Source of the DNA: Colwellia sp. TT2012
Lineage (GTDB): Bacteria; Pseudomonadota; Gammaproteobacteria; Enterobacterales; Alteromonadaceae
Direction of reading: 5' to 3'
DNA length: 64,000 nucleotides
Assembly: GCF_001440345.1 (NCBI RefSeq)
Contig: NZ_LJYX01000011.1
Location: forward strand, 62,001-126,000
Shown here: one piece after another, positions 25,082-34,719 of the stretch
Position numbering within the stretch: the stretch's first letter is position 1
How the letters are laid out: every line of letters begins with the position of its first letter
Position numbers and translations under genes: made by a program
The notes under the pieces: generated by a model
Told to the model about the DNA's origin: nothing
The model's database searches: none
Seen by the model: only the letters and a program-made list of their open reading frames with translations

Positions 25082-25894
25082 TTAATTATTCGGTTTTTTG
25101 CTGTGTTGATCGTTTTTGAGCTCTGGCTTATCACCTTGATTAAATATACCCTTCATTAACTCCATCGGCATGGGAAATAAAATGGTCGAATTTTTTTCGC
25201 CAGCAATCTCGGTCAACGTTTGCAAGTAACGTAATAAAATAGCATTGGGCTCCTTGGCTAAATTATTAGCAGCCTCGACTAATTTAGTGGAAGCTTCCAT
25301 TTCTCCCGAGGCATGAATGACCTTGGCTCGCCTAGTTCGTTCTGCTTCGGCTTGCCGAGCAATAGCCCTGATCATGGTTTCATTTAAGTCAACATGTTTT
25401 ATTTCGACATTTGATACTTTAATGCCCCAACCGTCGGTACGTGCATCCAATATCGCTTGTATATCGGTATTAAGCATATCTCGGTTGGCAAGCATCTCAT
25501 CTAACTCATGTTGACCCAGCACTGAGCGCAACGTTGTTTGTGCTAATTGTGACGTTGCTTGCAAGAAATTCTCGACATTAATGATGGCCTTTTGTGGGTC
25601 GATAACGCGAAAATAAATGACCGCATTAACCCGCACCGAAACATTATCGCGACTGATAACATCTTGACTGGGCACATCCATAACCACAGTACGTAAATCT
25701 ACCCGTACCATTTGTTGAATTATCGGGATAACAATGATTAAGCCCGGCCCTTTTACTTTTTCAAAGCGGCCTAAAAAAAATATTACCCCACGTTCGTATT
25801 CTCTTAAAACACGGAACATACTAAACGCAAATAATAACAATAAACTTATGATTGCTATTGGCATCAGCATGCTGGTATTAATTAAAATTTCCAT
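25082..25894 (-). CDS. Slipin (SPFH/prohibitin-domain membrane protein)
   Basis: 270 aa. An N-terminal membrane helix ([19 protein letters not shown]) precedes [21 protein letters not shown], the stomatin start, then [21 protein letters not shown] and a coiled helical region with [23 protein letters not shown]. The family oligomerises on membranes and is usually encoded with an NfeD-type protease, here directly upstream (25-bp gap). A role in membrane microdomains or protein quality control is family knowledge. Confidence 0.93.
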   Translation of the reverse strand: MEILINTSMLMPIAIISLLLLFAFSMFRVLREYERGVIFFLGRFEKVKGPGLIIVIPIIQQMVRVDLRTVVMDVPSQDVISRDNVSVRVNAVIYFRVIDPQKAIINVENFLQATSQLAQTTLRSVLGQHELDEMLANRDMLNTDIQAILDARTDGWGIKVSNVEIKHVDLNETMIRAIARQAEAERTRRAKVIHASGEMEASTKLVEAANNLAKEPNAILLRYLQTLTEIAGEKNSTILFPMPMELMKGIFNQGDKPELKNDQHSKKPNN

Positions 25895-25919
25895 TCTGTT
25901 GTTACCTCTATCTTGCTGG

Positions 25920-27269
25920 CTATTTTTTCTGCGGTTCTGATGATCTTGTCACGCTGACAGTTAAGCCAGTAAAGCTATTCACTGTCACTAACTGCCCTTG
26001 TTTAAGTGGCTCTGTGCTGATTGCCGCCCAATGCTCGCCTTTTAATAAAATAACCCCTTCAGGGGTGAAATCCTCAAGTACTGTACCTTGTGCGCCAATA
26101 AGCGCGGCCAAGCCACTAACAACTTGATTACTACGCATACGCCATATATAGCCTAGAATAAAAACAATAAATGAGCCGCTGGCAATGGCGAGGGAAAAAA
26201 TGAGCGTTAAGGACACCTGAAACTGTTGCTGATCGGTATCTATTAGAAAAATAGAACCTAAGATAAAGGCGACTAAGCCACCCATGCCAAAGACGCCAAA
26301 ACTCGGTATCATAGACTCAACAATGAGTAAGCTGATACCAAGTAATAATAACGCAAAACCTGCGTAGTTAATCGGTAACAGCTGAAAGGCATAAAGAGCA
26401 ATAAACAACGAAATAGCCCCGGTAACACCAGCAATGCCAATACCAGGGCTATAGAATTCCAGTAATAAGCCATAGATACCAATTAGCATTAACAGATAAG
26501 CAATATTCGGATCGGTAATGGTGGCAATAAATTTACTGCGCCAATCGGGTTGGCGGTAAACCAACTGCGCACCCGCGAGCTGTAGAGGGTATTCTTGCTG
26601 TTTAACTATGATGGTTTTACCATCAAGTACTTGTAATAATTTTTCAGGACTCTCAACTAAATAGTCAATAACATTTTTTTCCAACGCTTCTTTCGCAGAT
26701 AAAGTGGCTCCTTCGCTAACGGCCAGCTCAGCCCATTTGACATTGCGCCCCCTTAATTGTGCTAAAGAGCGAATGTAGGCGATGGCATCATTGAGGACTT
26801 TTATCTCCATGGCGGATTTTTGTCGGCTTGCTTCTTTGTCTTGTTGCTTAGGGGAGAAACCCCCCGCGATATTTACTGGCGTAGCTGCGCCCAATGTGGT
26901 CGCTGAAGACATTGCCGCGACGTGACAAGCATAAAGTATATAGGTGCCTGCACTAGCGGCGCGTGCACCTTGTGGAAAAACTAAGCACAATAGCGGTATG
27001 TCTGAATCAAGTATGCGCTGATTTATATCGCGCAAACTACTGCTTAAACCACCGGGAGTATCGATAATAAGTATGATAGCCGATGCTTGTGCTTGTTGAT
27101 TGGCTCTGCTGATTTCTTTGGCAATATAATCACTCACTGCAGGGCCAATAGCACCTTTTATCGTTAACACTGGGATATGTTGTTGAGTAGCAGGGCGGTG
27201 TTCTGCTGCCAGTAGCTCGCCGAGCAACAAAGGGCTGCTAAGTATAATAAATAATAATAAGCGCAACAT
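25920..27269 (-). CDS. nfeD: NfeD-type membrane serine protease (long form)
   Basis: 449 aa. A signal peptide is followed by a ClpP-like protease domain: [17 protein letters not shown] and [20 protein letters not shown], the latter carrying the nucleophile Ser (AASAGT). Four or five TM helices ([18 protein letters not shown]..., [17 protein letters not shown]...) precede a C-terminal OB-fold NfeD domain ([24 protein letters not shown]). It is the partner of the downstream slipin; in family members the protease cleaves the slipin C-terminus. First gene of a two-gene operon. Confidence 0.92.
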   Translation of the reverse strand: MLRLLLFIILSSPLLLGELLAAEHRPATQQHIPVLTIKGAIGPAVSDYIAKEISRANQQAQASAIILIIDTPGGLSSSLRDINQRILDSDIPLLCLVFPQGARAASAGTYILYACHVAAMSSATTLGAATPVNIAGGFSPKQQDKEASRQKSAMEIKVLNDAIAYIRSLAQLRGRNVKWAELAVSEGATLSAKEALEKNVIDYLVESPEKLLQVLDGKTIIVKQQEYPLQLAGAQLVYRQPDWRSKFIATITDPNIAYLLMLIGIYGLLLEFYSPGIGIAGVTGAISLFIALYAFQLLPINYAGFALLLLGISLLIVESMIPSFGVFGMGGLVAFILGSIFLIDTDQQQFQVSLTLIFSLAIASGSFIVFILGYIWRMRSNQVVSGLAALIGAQGTVLEDFTPEGVILLKGEHWAAISTEPLKQGQLVTVNSFTGLTVSVTRSSEPQKK

Positions 27270-27465
27270 AACTGCACACCCAAGTTAATCACCACTTGTA
27301 CTTATTTTAGCTCAAATAATGAACAGTTGCTAAATAGAATTAACCTTAGAGAAAAGCTAAATAGATGAAAGTAATAATGTCAGCAAGCGGATGTTCAGCC
27401 GAGTTTTACCTGGGAGTTTGTCGCAGGAAAATCTACCAGCGCCATGGTCTAATAGAGTGAGAAAT

Positions 27466-27490
27466 GGGGGAGGTAATTGCTATCTCCCCC
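27466..27490. terminator. Short GC-rich hairpin downstream of the 71-aa gene
   Basis: GGGGGAG and CTCCCCC with an 11-nt loop, 65 bp beyond the minus-strand stop at 27555. There is no clear T-run, so termination is uncertain. Confidence 0.35.
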
Positions 27491-27554
27491 TTAGCAATGT
27501 CAGTGTCGATGTGCTCGTTAGCAACTTGTTGTTAACGATATATTATGGCCAAGG

Positions 27555-27770
27555 TTACTTCTTATGAACCCGGTAATTTGGGTCGGTCCAGCACCGAGGT
27601 AAGTCTTCACCCGATAAAAAAACCAGCTCTGATTTCTTAAATTCTTGTGGGTCTTGTACCTCTTCCCCCACTTGATAACATCCCAAAACCTTTTCATGAT
27701 ACAAATTGGTTAAATCTCGTATTGTATCGACATCGACCATATCGCCATTTTTTCTGTTTTTTAAAAACAT
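27555..27770 (-). CDS. Conserved small cytoplasmic protein, function unknown
   Basis: 71 aa, MFLKNRKNGDMVDVDTIRDL..., ending EDLPRCWTDPNYRVHKK. The layout (short N-terminal beta part, GEEVQDPQEF, KSELVFLSGE, then CW-DP-Y-R) matches a small protein found across marine gammaproteobacteria that is sometimes loosely labelled an acetyltransferase. It is far too short for that fold, so I give no function. A GAGGTT Shine-Dalgarno precedes the ATG. Monocistronic. Confidence 0.75.
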   Translation of the reverse strand: MFLKNRKNGDMVDVDTIRDLTNLYHEKVLGCYQVGEEVQDPQEFKKSELVFLSGEDLPRCWTDPNYRVHKK

Positions 27771-28032
27771 AATAACCTCCAGAAAGCGTAACCCCTGTGC
27801 TTACTAGTATAACCGCTAATCGGATTGATGACGGGTAAACAGGCTTTAAAAACGTAGGGGGACAGAATAGATTGTTACCTCAATAGCTAGCACACTATTA
27901 AAATATGCAATTGCTTGTTTATTGGTCACATTTGGCGTATTAGGCCGGTGTTTATATCAGTACTTAAGCTTGTATTTAGACGTCATTTAACGCATGGTAA
28001 TAACAATCAGATTGCTACAAGGTCGATATTCA

Positions 28033-28293
28033 ATGAAAAAATTAAAAAATGAAGCTGAATTGCTAAAAAAAGCGTTAAGCATTGGTGAAAATTACGCGGT
28101 TAACCGTGGCTACAATAGTTTTGCCGCGACAAACTCTGCCAAAGATAAAATAGAAAGTCTTTATCGCTTATTGGTGAATGATAAGCTCATTCAACCCTTA
28201 GCTATCGATAATGAAGACCAACCCAATATGAAGCATAAATTGGCACTTTGGATCGCAAAACAGTTACCCGAGGGTCATGATTTACTTAAATAA
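28033..28293 (+). CDS. DUF5062-family protein
   Basis: 86 aa from the ATG at 28033 (MKKLKNEAELLKKALSIGEN). An upstream in-frame start at 27994 lacks family-like sequence. KDKIESLYRLLVNDKLIQPL and MKHKLALWIAKQLPE are the parts I recognise from DUF5062, a small helical family of gammaproteobacteria with no known function. Monocistronic. Confidence 0.8.
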   Translation: MKKLKNEAELLKKALSIGENYAVNRGYNSFAATNSAKDKIESLYRLLVNDKLIQPLAIDNEDQPNMKHKLALWIAKQLPEGHDLLK

Positions 28294-28619
28294 TGATGTC
28301 GCTTTACCGTGTTAATTCACCGGGGGTGTTAGTTAATATTTACGGAATTTGTCGTCATTTTTCAATATTAGAATATTTATTCTAATAACTAGCCTGTAAC
28401 AGCAATTTTTCATGGTATTCAACCAGCAACACTGCTAGATTGTTTTTGGGATTCTAATTAGGAATTAATAATAAGGTATTTAGGGGACGTTATTTTACTA
28501 AAGCCATAACTAACGATATGGCAAAGCTAAAAGTAACATAAACACCACTGAGTATCGTCAACATTCAGGCTAAATGAATTAGTCATGAATAAGCAACAAA
28601 TAGCAGTAGAGAGCCAACT
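28294..28619. other. aroG upstream region
   Basis: 326 bp with no supported gene. It contains an AT-rich 20-bp palindrome at 28367-28386 (ATTAGAATA and TATTCTAAT arms, 2-bp spacer) that could be an operator. No Phe- or Tyr-rich leader peptide or attenuator hairpin was found. Confidence 0.5.
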
Positions 28620-29678
28620 ATGTACCAAACTGACGATGTACGCATCAATAAAATTAAAGACTTATTACCTCCAATTGCTTTATTGGAGCGATTTCCTGCG
28701 TCAGAGCAAGCCACTAAATCCGTTGTTGCCGGCAGAACTGCTATTCACAATATTCTCAACGGTAAAGATGATCGCTTACTGGTGATTATTGGACCTTGCT
28801 CTATTCACGATCCTAAAGCTGCGCTTGAGTATGGCCAGCGTTTGGTCAAGTTACGTGAAAAGTATAAAGGTAGTCTTGAAATAGTGATGCGGGTTTATTT
28901 TGAAAAACCACGGACAACGGTCGGTTGGAAAGGCTTGATCAATGACCCTTATATGGATAACAGCTTTCAATTAAATGATGGCTTACGTTTAGGTCGGAAA
29001 TTACTGTTGGATCTTAATGATCTTGGTTTGCCAACGGCGGGTGAGTTCTTAGATATGATCACGCCACAATATATAGCGGACTTTATGTGTTGGGGAGCTA
29101 TAGGTGCGCGTACGACCGAATCACAAGTACATCGTGAATTAGCCTCAGGGCTTTCTTGTCCGGTTGGCTTTAAAAACGGTACTGACGGTACCATTAAAAT
29201 TGCTATCGATGCTATTGGCTCTGCCGCTGCATCTCATCACTTTTTATCGGTGACAAAATTTGGTCATGCGGCCATAGTCGAAACGACAGGTAATGGTGAT
29301 TGCCATATTATTTTACGTGGCGGAAAAACCACTAACTTTGATGCGGACAGTGTTAAATCGGTCATCGAGCAGTTATCTTCGTGTGATTTAAACCCTAAGG
29401 TGATGATTGACTTTAGCCATGCTAACTCAAACAAAAAATTTGAAAATCAAATGTTAGTCTCTACTGATGTAAGTCAGCAAATAAGCCAAGGCAATGAAAA
29501 TATCTTCGGTGTTATGGTTGAAAGCCATTTAGTGGCAGGTAATCAAAACCTAGTTAACGGTAAAGCTGAAGTCTATGGACAAAGTATTACCGATGCTTGT
29601 ATTGGTTGGCCTGATACCGAGCAGTTATTAAGTCAGTTAAATGAAGCGGTTGCTAATCGACGTTATATTAACGACTAA
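28620..29678 (+). CDS. aroG: 3-deoxy-7-phosphoheptulonate synthase (DAHP synthase, AroG type)
   Basis: 352 aa, collinear with E. coli AroG from MYQTDDVRINKIKDLLPPIALL onward. It shows LLVIIGPCSIHDPKAA (metal Cys), EIVMRVYFEKPRTTVGWKGL, GARTTESQVHRELASGLS, VGFKNGTDG and PKVMIDFSHANS. It condenses PEP with erythrose-4-phosphate, the first shikimate step. The N-terminal MYQTDDVRI and the segment around residue 150 favour the Phe-regulated isoform, though allosteric specificity is inferred. It is followed by a strong terminator. Confidence 0.95.
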   Translation: MYQTDDVRINKIKDLLPPIALLERFPASEQATKSVVAGRTAIHNILNGKDDRLLVIIGPCSIHDPKAALEYGQRLVKLREKYKGSLEIVMRVYFEKPRTTVGWKGLINDPYMDNSFQLNDGLRLGRKLLLDLNDLGLPTAGEFLDMITPQYIADFMCWGAIGARTTESQVHRELASGLSCPVGFKNGTDGTIKIAIDAIGSAAASHHFLSVTKFGHAAIVETTGNGDCHIILRGGKTTNFDADSVKSVIEQLSSCDLNPKVMIDFSHANSNKKFENQMLVSTDVSQQISQGNENIFGVMVESHLVAGNQNLVNGKAEVYGQSITDACIGWPDTEQLLSQLNEAVANRRYIND

Positions 29679-29715
29679 CTGCAGCTAGTGATTCCCTTTA
29701 TTGTCAATTCATGAT

Positions 29716-29754
29716 AAAACGTCTAATTAACTCATTATAATTAGACGTTTTTTT
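29716..29754 (+). terminator. Strong terminator of aroG, abutting the moxR start
   Basis: AAAACGTCTAATT and AATTAGACGTTTT form a perfect 13-bp stem with a 10-nt loop, then a run of Ts ending at 29754. The next base begins the ATG of the MoxR gene. Confidence 0.9.
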
Positions 29755-30795
29755 ATGCCGCAAACGCCGCCAGTTGTAGATATAGTACAAGCCAGTCAAG
29801 CAGCCATCACTGCCATTCTAAATAAAATTGAAACCGTGGTATTAGGTAAACCGAAAGAGTGCCGTTTAGCGCTTGCTTGTTTACTTGCTCAAGGACATTT
29901 ATTAATAGAAGATTTACCGGGTATGGGTAAAACGACACTGGCCCATGTGCTCGCCACCACCTTGGGTTTAACTTATCAGCGCACACAATTTACCAATGAT
30001 TTATTACCGGCTGATATAGTCGGTTTTTCCATTTTTGATCAGGCAACTAATCGTTTCGAGCTGCACAAAGGCCCTATTTTTAATCAAGTGGTCTTGGCCG
30101 ATGAAATTAATCGGGCGAGTCCTAAAACCCAAAGTGCTCTGCTTGAAGCCATGGCTGAACAGCAAGTGAGTATTGATGGTATTACCCATGAATTACCAAG
30201 ACCATTTTTTGTTATTGCTACGCAAAATCCTTTATTTCACGCCGGTACATATCCATTACCTGAGTCGCAACTGGATCGGTTTATGATGCGTTTATCCCTC
30301 GGCTTCCCTGATATAAAAGCGGAAAAGCAGATTTTATTAACTAGCTCTCAGCGGACTAATCAGAAGACCGCAGATAATCAGGCTGCAGTAGTTAGTCAAG
30401 ATGAGCTTATTGCCATGCAAGATGCCGTCAGTCAAATAAGTGTTTCAAATGACGTGCTTGAGTATATTATTGCGTTAAGTCATGTCAGTAGACGGGCTTA
30501 TAGTAGTCACACTAGCCAGGTAAATAATAGCGGAGAAACTGCCGCTGAAATTAGCTGCAAGCCATTATCACCAAGGGCATCAAAAGCACTGTTACAAGCC
30601 GCTAAAGCGATGGCTTTTATTGATAACCGTGATTATATTTTACCTGATGATGTACAAGCGGTATTTTATGTGGTGTGCCAGCATCGATTAGAAATGCAAG
30701 CTAACCAACAGCTAGACCCAAGTCAACAGGAGTCTACCAGCGTGGCTAGGCAAATACTCAATAGTGTTGATGTGCTTAATCCGCTTGGTTACTAA
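29755..30795 (+). CDS. MoxR-family AAA+ ATPase
   Basis: 346 aa with the full MoxR pattern: HLLIEDLPGMGKTTLAH (Walker A), ADIVGFSIFD, QVVLADEINRASPKTQ (Walker B), LLEAMAEQQVSIDG, FFVIATQNP (sensor 1), YPLPESQLDRFMMRLS (Arg finger), and the C-terminal lid SPRASKALLQAAKAMAF. It is a chaperone-like ATPase that acts with DUF58 partners. It begins a three-gene unit with DUF58 (23-bp gap) and the transglutaminase. The ATG directly follows the T-run of the aroG terminator with no RBS, so translation initiation is odd or the start lies elsewhere. No better start is visible. Confidence 0.93.
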   Translation: MPQTPPVVDIVQASQAAITAILNKIETVVLGKPKECRLALACLLAQGHLLIEDLPGMGKTTLAHVLATTLGLTYQRTQFTNDLLPADIVGFSIFDQATNRFELHKGPIFNQVVLADEINRASPKTQSALLEAMAEQQVSIDGITHELPRPFFVIATQNPLFHAGTYPLPESQLDRFMMRLSLGFPDIKAEKQILLTSSQRTNQKTADNQAAVVSQDELIAMQDAVSQISVSNDVLEYIIALSHVSRRAYSSHTSQVNNSGETAAEISCKPLSPRASKALLQAAKAMAFIDNRDYILPDDVQAVFYVVCQHRLEMQANQQLDPSQQESTSVARQILNSVDVLNPLGY

Positions 30796-30818
30796 GTAGA
30801 TCGCTAACGGGTATCATT

Positions 30819-31835
30819 ATGGCAATAACTTCATTTTCATTGGTTAAACCGCTGAGACGTTTCCTTGATGAAAACTTTGAGCGTTGGCTCGCTCATCGCC
30901 TGCCAAGTAGGCGGGAGCATCAACTAAATAGCCGAAATATAATGATATACCCAACCCGTTTTGGCCTTACCTACGTAGGTTTTGTCGTCTTGGTGTTTTT
31001 ATTAGGCACCAACTACCAAAATAATATCATTTTATTGTTTAGCTATTTATTAGCGAGTTTGTTTATTAGTGTCATGCTGCATAGTTTTTATAACTTTTCA
31101 CAATTGCGTTTTTATAGCAGGGCAAAACAACAAGGTTATGCTGATGCCACCTTATATTATGCCATTAAAATAACGGCTAAAAAAACGCATTATGATATCA
31201 ATGCTCATTTTAGTGATGTCAGCTTAAACAGCCCCATTGTCAACATGGGGCAATGTAAACAGGGGACACAAGAGTTAATCCTAGCCTATAAACCCTCTAA
31301 ACGAGGCCAATATAAATTAGGCCGAGTCACTGTATTTAGCGAATATTCCTTAGGGCTATTTAAAAGTAAAGCCATGTTAGATTTTGGCCACTATGCCATT
31401 ATTTATCCTAAAGCTAAAAGTTTAATTGCTGGTCAATATCAATTATCAGGGCAAGTAGATGAGCCAAACAGAGAAAGTTATCAAACTATGAATAGTGTTG
31501 GCAGCGATGATTTTTTAGAATTAAAGAGCTTTGTTCGCGGTGAATCCAAAGCCAGAACCGCTTGGAAGCAGTTAGCAAAGGGGCAAGGGCACTACTCAAA
31601 ACACTATCAAACAAGCCAAGGGCAATTAACATGGTTAAAACTTAGCGACATGCCCAGTAATGATCTAGAAATACAATTGGCCTATTTAAGCTTTCTTATT
31701 GGTGAATTGACGGCAGCTAAGCAAAGCTTTGGTTTAGCGCTATCCTCTGATATGGCAAATAAATCCATGAACATCCCACCTAACTCTGGCTTTGAGCACC
31801 AACAAGCTTGTTTGACGGCACTGGCTTTATATTGA
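30819..31835 (+). CDS. DUF58-domain protein, membrane-anchored
   Basis: 338 aa. Two TM helices near residues 48-85 (FGLTYVGFVVLVFLLGTNYQN, IILLFSYLLASLFISVML) are followed by a beta-rich stretch and the DUF58 region. That region contains KPSKRGQYKLGRVTVFSEYSLGLFKS and DDFLELKSFVRGESKARTAWKQLAKG, with the hallmark Y/F-x-x-GD/GE-R-x-I-x-W-like segment. The family pairs with MoxR and transglutaminase genes. Function is unsettled; envelope roles are suspected. Its stop overlaps the next start. Confidence 0.9.
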   Translation: MAITSFSLVKPLRRFLDENFERWLAHRLPSRREHQLNSRNIMIYPTRFGLTYVGFVVLVFLLGTNYQNNIILLFSYLLASLFISVMLHSFYNFSQLRFYSRAKQQGYADATLYYAIKITAKKTHYDINAHFSDVSLNSPIVNMGQCKQGTQELILAYKPSKRGQYKLGRVTVFSEYSLGLFKSKAMLDFGHYAIIYPKAKSLIAGQYQLSGQVDEPNRESYQTMNSVGSDDFLELKSFVRGESKARTAWKQLAKGQGHYSKHYQTSQGQLTWLKLSDMPSNDLEIQLAYLSFLIGELTAAKQSFGLALSSDMANKSMNIPPNSGFEHQQACLTALALY

Positions 31836-34075
31836 TGATGTTATTCAAAAAGAAAAAGAAGCAGCTGTCAAAAGGCACGAGCGGGAACGTTAACAGTAAA
31901 ACCAGGAGTAACTTTTACTTAAGCCGACAAAACACCTGGCTACTTTGGTTGTGCCAATGTTTAAATATCGCCGTCGTTGCCATGGAACTAAGCACCTGGA
32001 TGTTGACAATTATTGCTTTATCATTGGCATGGCAGGCACTTTTATTACAGCAAAATAGCGATAGGGCTACCACCAGCAGGGGGAAACATCCTGGCACAGT
32101 TCAGAGTAACTTAGCGAATAAGCGCCACAGTCATGGCCTAAGTAAACAACTAACAACTAATGTCTCTCCCGTGGTGCTGGGCATATTTGCACTATTGGGC
32201 TGCGTTGCAATCGCGCTTACCGCCAAGCAGGTCGGTATTCTGCTTAGTATGGTGCATTTACTTTGTTTTTCTTATGCACTTAAAGGTTTTGAATTAAGAA
32301 CACGTAGAGATTTTTATCAACTGTTATTATTGGGTTTGTTCATTTTAGCTTCGGCACTTATTTTTAGGCAAGACTTGGCTTTTTCCCTGATAATATTCAG
32401 CTTATTAATCCTTAATTTAACGGTATTGTTACAGTTTTTTTCCTCGGAAAAGGCTTTTGCCACTAATCTTAAGGTGGTGGTGGTCTTATTGGGGCAAAGT
32501 GCTCTTTTGGCTATGGTACTCTTTTTAGTTTTTCCTCGGCTGTCACCTTTTTGGCAAGTACCATTCGCTAAGTCCGCTGAAACGGGTTTGTCCGATACCG
32601 TTAAACCAGGTGATATTGCCAATTTAACCCGCTCAACTAAATTGGCTTTCCGTGCTGATTTTGGTACACAAAAAGTACCCGATTATGCACAGTTATACTG
32701 GCGGGCCATAGTGCTAGAAAATTACGATGGCAGGCAGTGGCGCAGACAAAATAAAGTTACCACAAACAATACTGCGGCTAGAAGCATAATTTTTGATGCC
32801 AGTAACACTGAGGTTTTACCCTTAACGTATCAAGTATTTGTTGAAGCGAGTTTCCAAAAATATTTGTTTGCTTTAGCGCCGGCGGTTGTGACCGGCAATA
32901 CCAGTGGCATTACTGCCCAAACTGATTACACCATCCAGAGCTCAACCATTATTAGCCAAGCTAAGTCTTATCGGTTAACTAGCTATTTAACCGCGCCATT
33001 AGCACTTGAGTTATCGCCCCAGAGTAGACAAATAAATTTGAGCTACCCTCAGGGGAGTAACCCTAGGCTTGAGCAATTGGCGTTACAGTTACAACATAAC
33101 TATGTTGATGTGCAGGCGCGTGCACAGGCGGTATTAACGCTAATTAACCAACAAAATTATTCTTATACCTTACAACCGCCCTTATTGATAAATAACAGCT
33201 TAGATCAATTCTTTTTTGATAGCCAAGCAGGTTTTTGTGTACATTATGCCAGCGCATTTACTTTTCTTATGCGCGCTTCAGGAATACCGGCACGACTGGT
33301 TACTGGCTATTTAGGTGGTGAATATAATGGTGTTACTGCTGAGGTAAATAGTGCCGGAAAAATAGTGAATAAAGGCCATTTAAGTATTTATCAATATGAC
33401 GCTCATGCTTGGTCTGAGATATGGGTGGCAGGTAAAGGATGGTTGCGTATTGACCCAACGGGTGCGGTAGACCCGCAGCGGGTAAATATTGGTTGGTCAA
33501 ATCAGTTACTGCAAGAGCAAGCTGAGCTGAATAATAGCTTCTTTAGCTTATATCGTATGAAGAATATTACTTGGCTAAATACTTTACGTTTACAATTTGA
33601 TGCCCTCGACTACCAATGGACCCGCTGGGTTATTGGTTTTACCAGCCAGCAACAATATGACTTATTGAAACACTGGTTTGGCAAGATGGTCCCGTGGAAA
33701 TTAGCGTTAATTATAGCCGTGACCTTGGTGCTCAGCATGCTAATGCTGATGTTGTTATTACACTGGTTAAATCGTCCTAAGGTAAAAAAACAAACCTTTG
33801 CTCAGTGGCAAATAATTTATCATAAAGCCATCGACCGATTAGCAAAACAAGGCATAGAAAAACCTTTAGCCATGACGGTTAATGATTTTGCTAAAAAGAT
33901 CAGGCAGCAATGTCCAGAGTTAGCTATTGTTTTCACTCGACTCAGTGCTAGTTATAATCGACTGTGCTACCAGACGTTATCAATAAGTGAACAAGAAAAG
34001 CAGGCAGTAACAATGCAGCAACAATATCATCACTTTATCCAAGTATTAAAAAATAGCGATAAAAAACATTTATAG
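31835..34075 (+). CDS. TgpA-type transmembrane transglutaminase
   Basis: 746 aa from the ATG that overlaps the DUF58 stop (TGATG), favouring coupling over an upstream alternative at 31808. Six or so N-terminal TM helices (~10-190) precede a periplasmic transglutaminase core with the Cys in AGFCVHYASAFTFLMRASG, the His in YDAHAWSEIWV and the Asp in WLRIDPTGAVDP. A last TM (WKLALIIAVTLVLSMLMLMLL) and a DUF4129-like tail follow. P. aeruginosa TgpA, of the same build, is essential, but the physiological substrate is unknown. Confidence 0.92.
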   Translation: MMLFKKKKKQLSKGTSGNVNSKTRSNFYLSRQNTWLLWLCQCLNIAVVAMELSTWMLTIIALSLAWQALLLQQNSDRATTSRGKHPGTVQSNLANKRHSHGLSKQLTTNVSPVVLGIFALLGCVAIALTAKQVGILLSMVHLLCFSYALKGFELRTRRDFYQLLLLGLFILASALIFRQDLAFSLIIFSLLILNLTVLLQFFSSEKAFATNLKVVVVLLGQSALLAMVLFLVFPRLSPFWQVPFAKSAETGLSDTVKPGDIANLTRSTKLAFRADFGTQKVPDYAQLYWRAIVLENYDGRQWRRQNKVTTNNTAARSIIFDASNTEVLPLTYQVFVEASFQKYLFALAPAVVTGNTSGITAQTDYTIQSSTIISQAKSYRLTSYLTAPLALELSPQSRQINLSYPQGSNPRLEQLALQLQHNYVDVQARAQAVLTLINQQNYSYTLQPPLLINNSLDQFFFDSQAGFCVHYASAFTFLMRASGIPARLVTGYLGGEYNGVTAEVNSAGKIVNKGHLSIYQYDAHAWSEIWVAGKGWLRIDPTGAVDPQRVNIGWSNQLLQEQAELNNSFFSLYRMKNITWLNTLRLQFDALDYQWTRWVIGFTSQQQYDLLKHWFGKMVPWKLALIIAVTLVLSMLMLMLLLHWLNRPKVKKQTFAQWQIIYHKAIDRLAKQGIEKPLAMTVNDFAKKIRQQCPELAIVFTRLSASYNRLCYQTLSISEQEKQAVTMQQQYHHFIQVLKNSDKKHL

Positions 34076-34251
34076 GATTTATTCATAAAATTGAAATAAT
34101 TAGCTGCTATTTTAACTGACAACACATAAAACCATCTTGTTGAATGACATTATTTTTCCTAAATTAAGGTTAAGTCCTAAGTAACATATTTAGCTACTTA
34201 CATTCGTTACTCAGGCGGTTTTCCCTAAACATTAGTTACGGAGTGTCTGTT

Positions 34252-34611
34252 ATGCCACATATACCAAGTGATTATGACAATGTTTTTGAAAAGAAAATGA
34301 ATTGGGCCGAGCGACATAAAATGGCAATACTCGTTGCGGTTATTAGTTATTTCACCCTAATAGGTTGGGTGGTAGCTATGGTTATCTATGATAAACATCA
34401 ATCTTCACTAGCCAGTTTTCATTTACGGCAATCTTTAGGTTTAATTATTACTGGAGCCATACTTTCTTTGATCCCTTTAGTGGGTTGGATACTTAATATA
34501 GCTGTCGTAGTAGCATGGGCCGTAGGACTATATTGTGCGATTAAAGGGCGTGAATATAAAGTGCCTTTACTCGGTGATTCGTATCAACAACATCTAGATT
34601 TTATTAAGTGA
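34252..34611 (+). CDS. DUF4870-like small membrane protein
   Basis: 119 aa from the ATG at 34252, with GGAG about 12 nt upstream. A GTG at 34243 in the same frame is the alternative. Three TM helices (MAILVAVISYFTLIGWVVAM, QSLGLIITGAILSLIPLVGW, LNIAVVVAWAVGLYCAIKG) with the conserved SFHLRQSLGL loop match DUF4870/YtpI-type proteins of unknown role. Monocistronic. Confidence 0.8.
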   Translation: MPHIPSDYDNVFEKKMNWAERHKMAILVAVISYFTLIGWVVAMVIYDKHQSSLASFHLRQSLGLIITGAILSLIPLVGWILNIAVVVAWAVGLYCAIKGREYKVPLLGDSYQQHLDFIK

Positions 34612-34719
34612 TGCTAGTAGTTGCCAAGATGAATTTATGCTAACCGTCAATACTGTTGGCACAATTTACTTGCAACCAAGCAGCAATATTGCTCGAGCAA
34701 GCAAGCTTGTTACCACCAC

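Noticed and set aside
28294-28620. Attenuator leader peptide for aroG
   Set aside because: No short ORF rich in Phe, Tyr or Trp codons and no terminator/antiterminator pair was found.
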